Positions 52,706-61,724 of a DNA stretch of 64,000 nt are shown here, piece by piece. Numbering within the stretch: position 1 is the stretch's first letter; each line of letters opens with the position of its first letter. A model generated the notes under the pieces. That model saw only the letters and a program-made list of their open reading frames with translations, ran no database searches and was not told the origin of the DNA. Location of the stretch: positions 124,001 through 188,000 of the forward strand of contig NZ_JBPJAQ010000001.1 in assembly GCF_051172195.1 (NCBI RefSeq), in the 5' to 3' direction. The translations under genes were made by a program, and so were the position numbers. The stretch comes from Paludibaculum fermentans_A (GTDB lineage: Bacteria > Acidobacteriota > Terriglobia > Bryobacterales > Bryobacteraceae).

Positions 52706-53920
52706 TTACTCCTGCGGCTTGCCGTTCTTGAAGATCCGCGACAGCCCCTTCAACGCGCGATCCACTTCCTTCTCCGTAATAATGTACGGCGGCAACATCC
52801 GCACCACGTTGTCGTGGGTGACGTTGAACAGCATCCCTAACTCCATCCCCTGCTTCACAAAGTGACGGCACTGGAAGTCGATCTCGACACCAATCATCAG
52901 CCCGGAGCCGCGCACGTCCCGCACAATCGAATGCTTCTGCTGCAACACCCTCAGCCCATCGAAGAAATACCCGCTCACCCGCCGCATCTGCGGCAGCAGC
53001 TCTTCCAGGATGTCGTAGAACTCCAACGCCACCCGGCAGGCCAGGGCCCCGCCGCCAAACGTCGTGCCGTGCATCCCCGGGGCAATCGACGCCGCCGCCT
53101 TTTCATTACACAGGACCGCTCCCAGGGGCAGCCCGCACGCAATCGGCTTGGCCATCGTCACAATGTCCGGCAGAATCGCCGGCTCGTGCAGTTGGTACGC
53201 GAAATGGGTGCCCGGACGCCCGATTCCGCACTGGATCTCGTCAAACACCAGCAGCGCATTGTGCTGCTCCGTCAACGCTCTCGCCCTCCGCAGCAGCTCC
53301 GCCGGCATCGGGATGATCCCGCCTTCGCCCTGGATCGTCTCCAGGAACACCGCCGCCGTCTTGTCCGTGACCGCCGCCTCCAGCGCCGCCCCGTCATTCA
53401 TGTTGACGAACTTCACCCCGGGCATCAGCGGCTCGAAGTCATTGCGGTACTTCGGCTGTCCCGTGATCGACAAGGCGCCCATCGTTCGTCCGTGGAAGCT
53501 GTTCTCCAGCGCCACGATCTCCACCTTCGCCGGATCGATCCGGCGTCCGTGGGAGTGCGCCATCTTGATAGCGCCTTCAATCGCTTCAGTACCCGAATTG
53601 CAGAAGAACGTCCTCTGTAACCCGCTGGTCTCACATAACTTCTTCGCGAGTGGGCCCTGGTATTCGTGGTAGTACAGATTCGAGCTGTGAATCAGCTGCC
53701 CAGCTTGCTCTTTCATCACTCGCAGAATGCGCGGATGGGCATACCCTAACGAATTCACACCAATGCCCGAGATCAGGTCCAGATAGCGCTTGCCTTCCAA
53801 ATCGGTCAGCCAGCAGCCTCTCCCTCTCTTCAGCACCAGTGGATAGCGCCCGTAATTCTGCAAGAGATACGCGCGCTCCAGTTCCATCACCGCCTGCGTC
53901 GGCGAAGCCACGTTTTCCAT
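52706..53920 (-). CDS. argD: Class-III aminotransferase, acetylornithine-type
   Basis: A 404-residue PLP enzyme with SGIGVNSLGYAHP, NSGTEAIEGAIKMAH, FHGRTMGAL, ETIQGEGGI, FDEIQCGIGR and the Schiff-base Lys in TMAKPIACGLPLGAV. It matches ArgD-type N-acetylornithine aminotransferases, which make acetylornithine in arginine synthesis; other omega-aminotransferases are not excluded. It is convergent with the phosphatase gene (17 nt apart), and no other arg gene adjoins it. Confidence 0.83.
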   Translation of the reverse strand: MENVASPTQAVMELERAYLLQNYGRYPLVLKRGRGCWLTDLEGKRYLDLISGIGVNSLGYAHPRILRVMKEQAGQLIHSSNLYYHEYQGPLAKKLCETSGLQRTFFCNSGTEAIEGAIKMAHSHGRRIDPAKVEIVALENSFHGRTMGALSITGQPKYRNDFEPLMPGVKFVNMNDGAALEAAVTDKTAAVFLETIQGEGGIIPMPAELLRRARALTEQHNALLVFDEIQCGIGRPGTHFAYQLHEPAILPDIVTMAKPIACGLPLGAVLCNEKAAASIAPGMHGTTFGGGALACRVALEFYDILEELLPQMRRVSGYFFDGLRVLQQKHSIVRDVRGSGLMIGVEIDFQCRHFVKQGMELGMLFNVTHDNVVRMLPPYIITEKEVDRALKGLSRIFKNGKPQE

Positions 53921-53965
53921 TTATCCATGGTACCGTCCTCCGCCCGCCCGGTCATCGGCGGACCC

Positions 53966-56392
53966 TCAGCGCACCACAAACCCGTCCAGGTCCAGATAGC
54001 AGCTCGCAATCGGTAACTTGCTGACTCCCTGCGGGAACCGCATCTGCATCAGGTGGTCCCCCTCACTCAGCGCACTGTATTCCGGCGACAACGTCTGCCA
54101 CTTCGTTTCCAGCGAGAACTCGTTCAGCGCCTTCTCTTCGCCCTCGTCAATCGAGACCAGCCCCGAACACCGGTTCGCCGCCGCCGTATACCGCAGCTGG
54201 ATCGACCGCCCGTGGAACCGGATCAGCAGCCTCGACCGCGTGTCGTTCGTATACACCAGCGTCCCCTGGTACGCCTGCGTAAACTGCAGGTCCCTCGACC
54301 ACCGGCCCGAATAGTGGCTATACCGCGAAACTTCGTCATACGACCCCGGCGGCGCATGCGCCGGCGGCGGCCCCTGCATCCCCGGCTCCGGCGGAGACCA
54401 CACCCGCAACTCCACATCCCCAAACGTCACCACCGGCTTCGTGAACGCATCCAGGAAATCCCGCGAGTACACATTCGTCGCCGGCTTCGCACTCGACGCC
54501 GAGGGCGCCACAAAATACTTGATCTTCAGGTCCTGCGCCAGCCAGGAATGCCCCTCCGGCGATGTCGAATCCCTCAATCGCGTGGAAAACAGGACACTGT
54601 GCCACGAATTCGTGTACGCATACCCGTGGAAATCCGCAATCGCATTGCTCTCCATCCAGGCCGCCCGGGCATTCGGGTCATTCGCATTCAGCCAGTCCAC
54701 CAGCTTCCGCTCCGGCGCGATCTCCGCCAGGTAGGCGTCCACCTGCGCCCGGCCCAGAATCTGGTTGAACGCAAAATCCCGGTGATACCATCCGGCCGCC
54801 GGCAGGAAGCACAGGTTCAGCACCACCGTCAGGCCCGCCGCACACCCCAAAGCCTTGCCAAGATCAGGCCCGTGCGCCCGGAATGAGGAGATCGCCACCC
54901 CAATCAGCAGCGTCAGCATCGGCAGCGCCGGATACGCATACCGCACGTTCGATTGCCCGGCAAACGTCAGCGCCAACCCCGTCACACCCACCCAAAGCAG
55001 CACGAATCCGGTTCTCGGCCACCGCCGCCTCACCCCGATCAACGCGACCGGAGCCAGCAGGAAGAAGAAGAACCCCAGGCCCCCATCCAACCCTTCCAAA
55101 TACCGCGAGGTATGGAAGGTCATGTCGTACCACGCCCGCCAGGTCGCCGGAGCCGTAAATCGCGGATCCGTGAAATTCCTCTGCGCGTCGTACAACGGTG
55201 AATGAAACACCGCGTTGAAGAACGGGAAAACCGGGTTCGAAGTCCGCAGCCACGCCGCGAAGTACGTATACCCGCCCACCAGCACCGCAATCGGCAGCCC
55301 CAGCACCAGGTGCCGGAACTTCACCAGGATCACCGCCGCCACCAGCAGCGGCAGGACAAACGCCAGCGCCCCCACCTTCGTCGCCAGCGCCATCCCGGCC
55401 AGGAAGCAGCTGGCGTAAAAATACACCCCGCGCCGTTCCTTCACGTGAATCCTCAGCAGCAGCGCCGCCCCCAGCAGCAACACCGCCTCCAGGTTCTCCA
55501 CAAACAACGAGCCCGTCACATGCTGCGTCAACGGCGTCGATAGGAAGGCCGCCACCAGCACACCCGAAATCCAGCCCGGCACCCGAGCGTGCAGCCGCTC
55601 CATCAGGATCCAGACAATCAGCGCCAGCAGGCCCAGGTTCAGCAGCCGCGCACCGTACTCACCAGCCATCTGCCACCCGATCGAGTACAGGAAATCCCCG
55701 CCCATCGGCATCACGGCCCAGATGAACTCGTGAATATTGAAACTCCAGGCATGCGCATAGGTCATCCGCGCCGGAATCACCATGTGCATCGCCAGCCCGT
55801 CCGCGCTCACCTCCGGCTTCAGGCTCACCAGCCAGTGGCACACCAGCGGGAACAACGCCACCGACATCGGAATCAGGTCGTGCGCCGTCTTCGCGTACTC
55901 AAATTCCAGCTTCGGCAGCCACTGGTAGCGCAGCGCATAGTAAATCGGGATCGCCGGCAGAATCCAGTACAACACCCGGTAATGGATCGGCAGCGACGCC
56001 GTCACCAGCACACAGAACACATAGGTCGCCAGGCCCGTCAGCATCGCGATCTGTGGATTCCGAGCCGTGAACTCCGGGTGCCGCCGGAACCAGATCCCAC
56101 CCACCGCGAAACTCGACGCGCCAAGGTAGCCCACCGCCAGCGGTGCCAGCGGCCCCACCGTCAATACCGTGTACACCAGCGTCACCCCGGCCAGCGCCGG
56201 CAAATACCACCTCGGAGCCAGCCGCAGCATCGCCGCCGTGAACAACCCGTACAACACACCGAAAATCGCAAACCGCACCAGCCCGGCCGCCGTCCACACA
56301 CGCTGCCCCGCCAGCCCGTTGTGGACGATTCCGAAAATCGTCAGCAGCAGGAGGATCGCCAGAACTGCCCACGCTAGGGCGCGTTGTACCAT
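53966..56392 (-). CDS. Large multi-pass membrane glycosyltransferase-like protein
   Basis: An 808-residue protein with about 12-14 helices in residues 1-520 and a soluble C-terminal region (about 540-808). The helical part resembles GT39/GT83-like mannosyltransferases (for example the loop HAWSFNIHEFIWAVMPMGGDFL), but a clear catalytic DE motif is not obvious. The end carries a beta-rich domain (RLLIRFHGRSIQLRYTAAANR) that may bind carbohydrate. It follows a small secreted-protein gene by 16 nt. The exact activity is unknown. Confidence 0.6.
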   Translation of the reverse strand: MVQRALAWAVLAILLLLTIFGIVHNGLAGQRVWTAAGLVRFAIFGVLYGLFTAAMLRLAPRWYLPALAGVTLVYTVLTVGPLAPLAVGYLGASSFAVGGIWFRRHPEFTARNPQIAMLTGLATYVFCVLVTASLPIHYRVLYWILPAIPIYYALRYQWLPKLEFEYAKTAHDLIPMSVALFPLVCHWLVSLKPEVSADGLAMHMVIPARMTYAHAWSFNIHEFIWAVMPMGGDFLYSIGWQMAGEYGARLLNLGLLALIVWILMERLHARVPGWISGVLVAAFLSTPLTQHVTGSLFVENLEAVLLLGAALLLRIHVKERRGVYFYASCFLAGMALATKVGALAFVLPLLVAAVILVKFRHLVLGLPIAVLVGGYTYFAAWLRTSNPVFPFFNAVFHSPLYDAQRNFTDPRFTAPATWRAWYDMTFHTSRYLEGLDGGLGFFFFLLAPVALIGVRRRWPRTGFVLLWVGVTGLALTFAGQSNVRYAYPALPMLTLLIGVAISSFRAHGPDLGKALGCAAGLTVVLNLCFLPAAGWYHRDFAFNQILGRAQVDAYLAEIAPERKLVDWLNANDPNARAAWMESNAIADFHGYAYTNSWHSVLFSTRLRDSTSPEGHSWLAQDLKIKYFVAPSASSAKPATNVYSRDFLDAFTKPVVTFGDVELRVWSPPEPGMQGPPPAHAPPGSYDEVSRYSHYSGRWSRDLQFTQAYQGTLVYTNDTRSRLLIRFHGRSIQLRYTAAANRCSGLVSIDEGEEKALNEFSLETKWQTLSPEYSALSEGDHLMQMRFPQGVSKLPIASCYLDLDGFVVR

Positions 56393-56408
56393 AGCTGCGT
56401 CAACCCGC

Positions 56409-56903
56409 TTACTGGGCCAGGCGCGCCAACGGCTGCGGATCGTTTTCCGGAATCTCTCCGAAATTGATCCCCTGCTTCGCCGCGTTCTGAATGAAGTAAC
56501 TCACCGCTAACTCCGCCGCCGATGTCTTCAGAATCTTGAAGTTCCCCTTCAACGGAGGCTTCAGGTCAAAACTCACCACTTCACTCACCAGCCGCCCTTC
56601 AAAGCTGAAACTCACCTTCGGGTTCAGCTTCTCCCCAGCCGGCACCGCATACGTGCACTCATACTTCCCCTGAACCTTATCGCCTTCCTGCGTGATCTCC
56701 GCCCGAGCCGCAACCCATTGATACACATCACCGTTCTTCTTGGCATTAGGATTGGAGTAGGCCCAGATTCCCGCCAGCGTCGGTAGCACCATCTGCATCG
56801 CGGCGGCTGGTTCCCCCCGTCCGGGGGCGGTCGGCAGTTCCTGCCCGGCCATGGCTTCAACCGCGGCCAGCATCGTCAACAGGGGCACAGCTAGATATCG
56901 CAT
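56409..56903 (-). CDS. Secreted hypothetical protein
   Basis: A 164-residue protein with a signal peptide (MRYLAVPLLTMLAAVEAMAG) when the ATG at 56903 is used; a GTG at 56927 is possible. The mature part is mostly beta (KNGDVYQWVAARAEI, KVQGKYECTYAVPAGEKL, VSFSFEGRLVSEVVSF). No family is recognised. It is the first gene of a two-gene unit with the large membrane protein. Confidence 0.6.
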   Translation of the reverse strand: MRYLAVPLLTMLAAVEAMAGQELPTAPGRGEPAAAMQMVLPTLAGIWAYSNPNAKKNGDVYQWVAARAEITQEGDKVQGKYECTYAVPAGEKLNPKVSFSFEGRLVSEVVSFDLKPPLKGNFKILKTSAAELAVSYFIQNAAKQGINFGEIPENDPQPLARLAQ

Positions 56904-56927
56904 GGAGAAAGACCAGTGTATCTCCAC

Positions 56928-57311
56928 TCCAGCGGCCTGTCATGGATTCCGGCATAGCAGCCCGTAGACAATGCCTCGAACCATGTCTAGCCAGGACTAC
57001 AATCGTCCCCAAGCCGGACGACCTGACTGCCCATACGGTTTCTCCTCCAGAGCGCCACCGTGCATCGGTGTTCAAAGCTGATAGCTGAGAGCAGCTAGCT
57101 GCTAGCTTCTGGTTGCTAGCTCCGCCCGAGCTGCGATTTCAGGTGAGAATAAGCCGTCCAGCCATCACGATATTGAAGGAGCCTGTCCTGTCAACAGCAT
57201 GGACAGGGCACCTCGCCTGCGTTAGGATTAGAAATTATTATTTTAAGGACGGCCGGCCCTTCGTGTAGGTGAAAATACTACCACTCGCCTGGGGCTCGCT
57301 GAGCGGCAGCT
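56928..57311. other. Spacer upstream of the polysaccharide locus
   Basis: The 384-nt region has no credible gene. It holds AGCT-rich repeats (57079-57121), a 7-bp hairpin CCTGTCC/GGACAGG (57182-57207) and an AT-rich patch (57230-57246) inside GC-rich DNA that could be the promoter for the NusG-like gene. I looked for an ops/JUMPstart-like GGCGGTAGCGTG and did not see one. Confidence 0.45.
57079..57121. repeat. AGCT-type short repeat cluster
   Basis: The segment repeats AGCTGATAGCTGAGAGCAGC-like units and contains the perfect 12-nt palindrome GCAGCTAGCTGC at 57091-57102, followed by two TGCTAGC copies. Such low-complexity islands are intergenic; function unknown. Confidence 0.5.
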
Positions 57312-57830
57312 TTGTCTCAAAACAAGCTTTCTCACAACCCGCCAAACTGGTATGCCCTGCGCGTCCGGCCCAATGCGGAGAAGGCCGCCGCCGAATACCT
57401 GCGCCTCGCCGGCCTGGAGGAGTTCCTCCCCCTCGCCCGCACCCGCCGCAATTGGTCCGATCGCGTCAAATTGCTGGATATTCCTCTTTTTCCCGGCTAT
57501 TTATTCTGCCGAGTTTCTCTCGATATTCCCTACCGCATCGTCGATACCCCCGGCGTCATCGGCTTCGTCGGCTTCCACGGAACCCCCGAACCCATTCCCG
57601 CCGTTGAAATCGACGCCGTCAAACGCATGCTCGATGCCCGCCGCCGCCTCCGCTGCATGGCCCTCCTTCGCGAAGGCCAGCGCATCGAAGTCCGCGACGG
57701 CCCGCTCGCCGGCCTCCAGGGCGTCCTCGCCCGCATTAAGAACGAAAATCACTTGGTCGTACACCTCCACCTGCTGCAACGCTCCGTAGCCGTGGAATTG
57801 GAAGGGGATGCGGTAATTCCTTATGCCTGA
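57312..57830 (+). CDS. NusG-paralogue transcription antiterminator (UpxY/RfaH type)
   Basis: A 172-residue NusG-like protein: NGN domain (NWYALRVRPNAEKAAAEYLRL, FLPLARTRRNW, PLFPGYLFCRV, GVIGFVGFHGTPEPIP) and a C-terminal KOW (GPLAGLQGVLARIKNENHLVV). Specialised NusG paralogues at the head of polysaccharide operons bind RNA polymerase and prevent early, often Rho-dependent, termination. It starts at TTG 57312 and overlaps the tyrosine-kinase gene by 8 nt, so it heads this locus. A C-rich, Rho-like site lies further down at 60341-60428. Confidence 0.88.
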   Translation: MSQNKLSHNPPNWYALRVRPNAEKAAAEYLRLAGLEEFLPLARTRRNWSDRVKLLDIPLFPGYLFCRVSLDIPYRIVDTPGVIGFVGFHGTPEPIPAVEIDAVKRMLDARRRLRCMALLREGQRIEVRDGPLAGLQGVLARIKNENHLVVHLHLLQRSVAVELEGDAVIPYA

Positions 57831-60081
57831 AGATAAATTCGACGCGCTGGATCTCACCGGGCCCGTGCGCCGCATGACGCCCGCTATGGCCTATCAACAG
57901 GCTCCGCTGGCGCCCGCCACCGTGATCCTGTCCGAAAGCGACGCGGATCAGGTCTCCCTGCCCCTCTCGCACTACCTCTGGATCCTCCGCCGCCACCTCT
58001 GGAAGATCGTGGCGTTCGTCGCCGTCATGCTCATCGCCACGGCCGTCGTCAGCCTCCGCCTCACCCCCGTCTACGAATCCACCTCCACCCTCTACGTCGA
58101 CCGCCAGGAAGCCAAGGGCATCGTCGGCCAGGAATCCCAAAGCCAGGCCTACTCCACCCTCGACGCCGAATCCTTCCTCGCCTCCCAGATCCGACTCATC
58201 CAGAGCGATTCCGTCGTCCGCCCCGTCGCCCAGCGCTACAACCTCCTCGAACGCGAGAAACAGATCAAACAGGAGTCCGACGTCGCCCGCGCCAAAGACG
58301 CCCCCATCCTCCTCAAGCAGCTCAAAGTCACCCGTCCGCCCAATACTTATCTGCTCCAGATCAGCTATCGCTCCACTGATCCCCAACTCGCCGCCGACGT
58401 CGCCAACCAGGTCGCCCAAAGCTACATCGAGCACACCTACAACATCCGCATCCGCAGCTCCGTCTCCCTCTCCAAATTCATGGAACGCCAGATCGAGGAA
58501 CTCCGCGCCAAAATGGAGTCCTCCTCCGGCCGCCTCGCCCAGATGGAACGCGAACTCAACGTCATCAACCCCGAGGAAAAGACCAATATCCTCTCCTCCC
58601 GCCTCCTCCAGCTCAACACCGAGTACACCAAGGCCCAGTCCGACCGCGTCGCCATCGAGGCCGCCTTCAACTCCACCCGCGCCGGCTCCCTCGAATCCGC
58701 CCAGGTCTCCGCCCAGGGCGAGGCCATCCGCCGCCTCATGGAACGCCTCAATGAATCCTCTGAGCGCTTCGCCGAGGTTAAGTCCCACTTCGGACCCAAC
58801 CACCCCGAATACCGCAAATCCCAGGCCCAGGTGAAGGAAATTCAGGAACAGGTCGACGCCACCCGCCAGAACGCCATCAAACGCGTCGAAGTCCAGTACA
58901 ACGAAGCCAGGGCCCGCGAACAGATGCTCCAGAAGAGCGTCGCCGAGACCAAGGGCGAATACGATACCCTCAACCTCCGCAGCTTCGAATACCAGCGCGC
59001 CAAACGCGAGGCCGATGCCGACAAAAACCTCTACGACGAGCTCGTCCGCAAGATCCGCGAAGCAGGCATCAACGCCGGCTTCCAGAACAACATGGTGCGC
59101 ATCGCCGATCTCGCCCGGCCCGCCTGGAAGCCCGTCTTCCCCCGGCTCAGCCTGAACCTGCTCCTCGCCCTCCTCTTCTCCACCCTGCTCGCCATCGGCG
59201 TCGCCATCCTCACCGATACGATGGACAACACCATCCGCGACCCAGAGCAGGTCACCCGCACCCTCAAGACCCACATCATCGGCACCCTGCCCGCCGTCAA
59301 GAACACCAAGGAACTCATCCTGCCCGCTGTCGTTGACGGCGCCGGAGTACTCCAGGCCGACGGAGCGCTCGTCAAGGTCCCCGGCAAGATCATGGACCGC
59401 CAGTTCTCCACCTACGAAGAGGCCATCCGCACCATCCGCAGCTCCGTCCTCCTCACCGACTTCGACCGCCGCCTCCGCACCCTCCTCTTCACCTCAGCCA
59501 CCGCCAGCGAAGGCAAATCCACCACCGCCGGCCACCTCGCCTACGCCCACGCCGAACAGCAGAAGAAGACCCTCCTCATCGACTGCGACCTGCGCCGCCC
59601 CTCGCAGCACAAACTCTTCGGCATCCAGCTCCACAACGGCCTGTCCAATGTTCTGAACGGCGAAACCAATTGGCGCGACGTCATCGTCCACCCCGCCAAT
59701 AACCCCTACCTCGACATCATCTCCGCCGGACCGCCCAGCCGCCGCGCCGCCGACATGATCGGCACCCTGTTAGGACCCATGATGGAAGAGATGGCCCGCG
59801 ACTACGACTTGGTCATCCTCGACGCCCCGCCTCTGCTCGGCTTCGCGGAAAGCCTCCAGATGGCCAGCTCCGCCGACGGCGTCATCGTAGTCACCCGAGC
59901 CGGAGAAACCAGCCGCAAAGCAGTAGCCGCCGCCCTCTCCACCCTCCAGCACCTCCGGGCCAACGTAATCGGCCTCGTGCTGAACCAGGTGAAAAAGCAC
60001 CACTCGGATCACTATTACTACTACGGCTACTACGGCAAATACTACAAGAAGTACCAGGCCGCCTCCGAATCCGCCACCTAG
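57823..60081 (+). CDS. Wzc-type tyrosine autokinase / chain-length regulator
   Basis: A 752-residue inner-membrane protein: Wzz domain with two helices (about 62-82 and 441-462), a long periplasmic coiled coil, and a cytosolic BY-kinase with Walker A ATASEGKSTT, Walker A' LLIDCDLRRPS and Walker B LVILDAPPLLG. The C-terminus has a tyrosine cluster (HYYYYGYYGKYYKKY) for autophosphorylation. It controls polymer length and export in Wzy-dependent polysaccharide assembly. The ATG overlaps the antiterminator stop. Confidence 0.93.
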   Translation: MPEDKFDALDLTGPVRRMTPAMAYQQAPLAPATVILSESDADQVSLPLSHYLWILRRHLWKIVAFVAVMLIATAVVSLRLTPVYESTSTLYVDRQEAKGIVGQESQSQAYSTLDAESFLASQIRLIQSDSVVRPVAQRYNLLEREKQIKQESDVARAKDAPILLKQLKVTRPPNTYLLQISYRSTDPQLAADVANQVAQSYIEHTYNIRIRSSVSLSKFMERQIEELRAKMESSSGRLAQMERELNVINPEEKTNILSSRLLQLNTEYTKAQSDRVAIEAAFNSTRAGSLESAQVSAQGEAIRRLMERLNESSERFAEVKSHFGPNHPEYRKSQAQVKEIQEQVDATRQNAIKRVEVQYNEARAREQMLQKSVAETKGEYDTLNLRSFEYQRAKREADADKNLYDELVRKIREAGINAGFQNNMVRIADLARPAWKPVFPRLSLNLLLALLFSTLLAIGVAILTDTMDNTIRDPEQVTRTLKTHIIGTLPAVKNTKELILPAVVDGAGVLQADGALVKVPGKIMDRQFSTYEEAIRTIRSSVLLTDFDRRLRTLLFTSATASEGKSTTAGHLAYAHAEQQKKTLLIDCDLRRPSQHKLFGIQLHNGLSNVLNGETNWRDVIVHPANNPYLDIISAGPPSRRAADMIGTLLGPMMEEMARDYDLVILDAPPLLGFAESLQMASSADGVIVVTRAGETSRKAVAAALSTLQHLRANVIGLVLNQVKKHHSDHYYYYGYYGKYYKKYQAASESAT

Positions 60082-60339
60082 CAGCGGGGCCGTTCAACAA
60101 CTGTCCCAGCAGCGGGGACGTTCATCCCCTGTCCCAAATCGTCGTCGATCCCAATCAAATCGAACGACTCCAGGTGGACAGGGCGAGAACGTCCCCCTCC
60201 GCCGCAGCAACACCGTAAACCCCAACCGAACGAAACGACACCAGCCGGACAGGGCGAGAACGTCCCCCTCCGCCGCAGCAACGCCGTAAACCCCAACCCA
60301 ACGAAACGACACCAGCCGGACAGGGCGAGAACGTCCCCC
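60080..60339. repeat. 28-nt REP-like units and 71-bp tandem repeat after the kinase gene
   Basis: Two head-to-tail units, AGCAGCGGGGCCGTTCAACA... (60080-60107) and AGCAGCGGGGACGTTCATCC... (60108-60135), each ending CTGTCCC, begin within the kinase stop codon. Three inverted copies beginning GGACAGGGCGAGAACGTCCC follow at 60176, 60247 and 60318, inside a 71-nt tandem repeat (60176-60246 and 60247-60317, two differences). The shared core is GGGGACGTTC-n-CCTGTCC, palindromic at its ends (GGGAC/GTCCC), as in REP elements. Confidence 0.7.
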
Positions 60340-60340
60340 A

Positions 60341-60428
60341 ACGCCCTAGCACCGAACACCACCCAACCCCACCCACCACCCCCAGCCCCAAACACCCAAA
60401 CACCCAAACCCCCAAACACCCACCCCCC
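60341..60428 (+). promoter_or_regulatory. C-rich, G-poor leader of the flippase gene (Rho-loading-like; G4 on the opposite strand)
   Basis: In 60341-60420 only four G occur while C dominates, with (CCCAAACA)n-like repeats around 60389-60420. Transcribed RNA would be C-rich and unstructured, the character of a Rho utilisation site. The complementary strand has consecutive GGG runs with short spacers, a G-quadruplex pattern. It ends at the GTG of the flippase gene. Confidence 0.45.
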
Positions 60429-61724
60429 GTGCCCGCCCCCACCCCACCACCATCCGTCCTAACCCCCCACCTCCTGGGCGACCTCCTCGCCCTCTACGGC
60501 GTCCAGGCCATGAACTTCGCCGTCCCGCTCCTCACCCTCCCTTACCTCACCCGAACGCTAGGCCCCTCCGCCTGGGGCGCCCTCGTCTTCGCCGAAGCCT
60601 TCGCCCGCTACTCCGCCATGCTCGTCGAATACGGCTTCCAACTCTCCGCCACCCGCGAAATCGCCCGCACCCGCCACGACCCCGCCCAACGCGCCGCCCA
60701 CATCGGCGGAGTCCTCGGCGGCCAACTGCTCCTCGCCGCCGCCGCCCTCTGCGCCATCCCGCCCCTCCTCCTCTGGAGCACCCCCTTCCAGGGCCGCGGA
60801 CCCCTCCTCTGGACCGCCCTCGCCTGGGGCCTCGCCCTCGCCGCCAGCCCCCTCTGGTACTTCCAGGGCATGGGCCGCATGAAAGTCATGGCCACCATCG
60901 ACATCACCGCCAAAATCATCGCCGCCGCCGGGCTCTTCCTCCTCGTCCGCCACCCCGGCGACGAAGGCCGCGCCGTCGCCCTCCAGGCCTCCATGGCCAT
61001 CTGCTCCACCCTCTCCGGCTTCCTCCTCGTCGCCCGCGAAACCGCCCTCCCCCGGCCCTCCGCCGCCGCCGGCTGGGCCGCCCTCCGCTCCGGCTTCAGC
61101 ATGTTCCTCTTCCGCAGCGCCGTCAGCCTCTATACCACCGCCAACGTCCTCATCCTCGGTCTCTTCGCCGCCTCCGCCTCCGTCGGCATCTTCGGCGCCG
61201 CCGAACGCCTCATCCGCGCCGCCATGGCCTCCTTCGCCCCCCTCAACCAGACCTTCTTCCCGCGCATCTCTTACCTCATGGAACACGACCCCGCCGCCGC
61301 TCGCCGCACCACCCGCGCCTCCGCCCTCATCATGCTCGTCCTCGGCCTCGCCCTCGGCCTCTTCCTCGCCGCCGCCGCCCCCTGGATCGTCGCCTTCCTC
61401 CTCGGACCCCGCTACGAAGCCGCCATCCCCATCCTCCGCGTCCTCGCCCTCCTCGCCCCCCTCGTCGCCATCAGCAACGTACTCGGCATCCAGTGGATGC
61501 TCCCCCTCGGCCTCGAACGCGACTTCAACGCCATCCTCCTCGCCGCCGGACTCCTCAACGTCGTCTGCGCCTGCGCCCTCGCCCCCCGCTTCGGCGGACT
61601 CGGCATGGCCTGCTCCGTCGTCGCCGCCGAAACCGCCGTCACCCTCGGCATCCTCCTCTGCCTCCGCCGCCGCGGACTCAACCCCCTCGCCCCTCCTCGG
61701 TCCTGGGAGCAGGCCGCCGCATGA
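60429..61724 (+). CDS. Wzx-type polysaccharide flippase
   Basis: A 431-residue MATE/MOP-fold membrane protein with about 12-14 helices; the start resembles other flippases (LLGDLLALYGVQAMNFAVPLLTLPYLTRTLGPSAWG). It moves lipid-linked repeat units across the inner membrane. The GTG at 60429 immediately follows a C-rich leader. The stop overlaps the UDP-galactopyranose mutase ATG (ATGA at 61721-61724). Third positions are almost always C. Confidence 0.87.
   Translation: MPAPTPPPSVLTPHLLGDLLALYGVQAMNFAVPLLTLPYLTRTLGPSAWGALVFAEAFARYSAMLVEYGFQLSATREIARTRHDPAQRAAHIGGVLGGQLLLAAAALCAIPPLLLWSTPFQGRGPLLWTALAWGLALAASPLWYFQGMGRMKVMATIDITAKIIAAAGLFLLVRHPGDEGRAVALQASMAICSTLSGFLLVARETALPRPSAAAGWAALRSGFSMFLFRSAVSLYTTANVLILGLFAASASVGIFGAAERLIRAAMASFAPLNQTFFPRISYLMEHDPAAARRTTRASALIMLVLGLALGLFLAAAAPWIVAFLLGPRYEAAIPILRVLALLAPLVAISNVLGIQWMLPLGLERDFNAILLAAGLLNVVCACALAPRFGGLGMACSVVAAETAVTLGILLCLRRRGLNPLAPPRSWEQAAA

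Noticed and set aside
57736..59274. Long minus-strand frame (512 codons) opposite the tyrosine kinase
   Set aside because: It is low-complexity Gly/Asp/Val, as expected from the complement of C-ending codons, and has no family features. The plus-strand kinase is certain.
60176..60340. Possible CRISPR array
   Set aside because: Only two full 71-nt copies and a fragment, with near-identical spacers and no cas genes.
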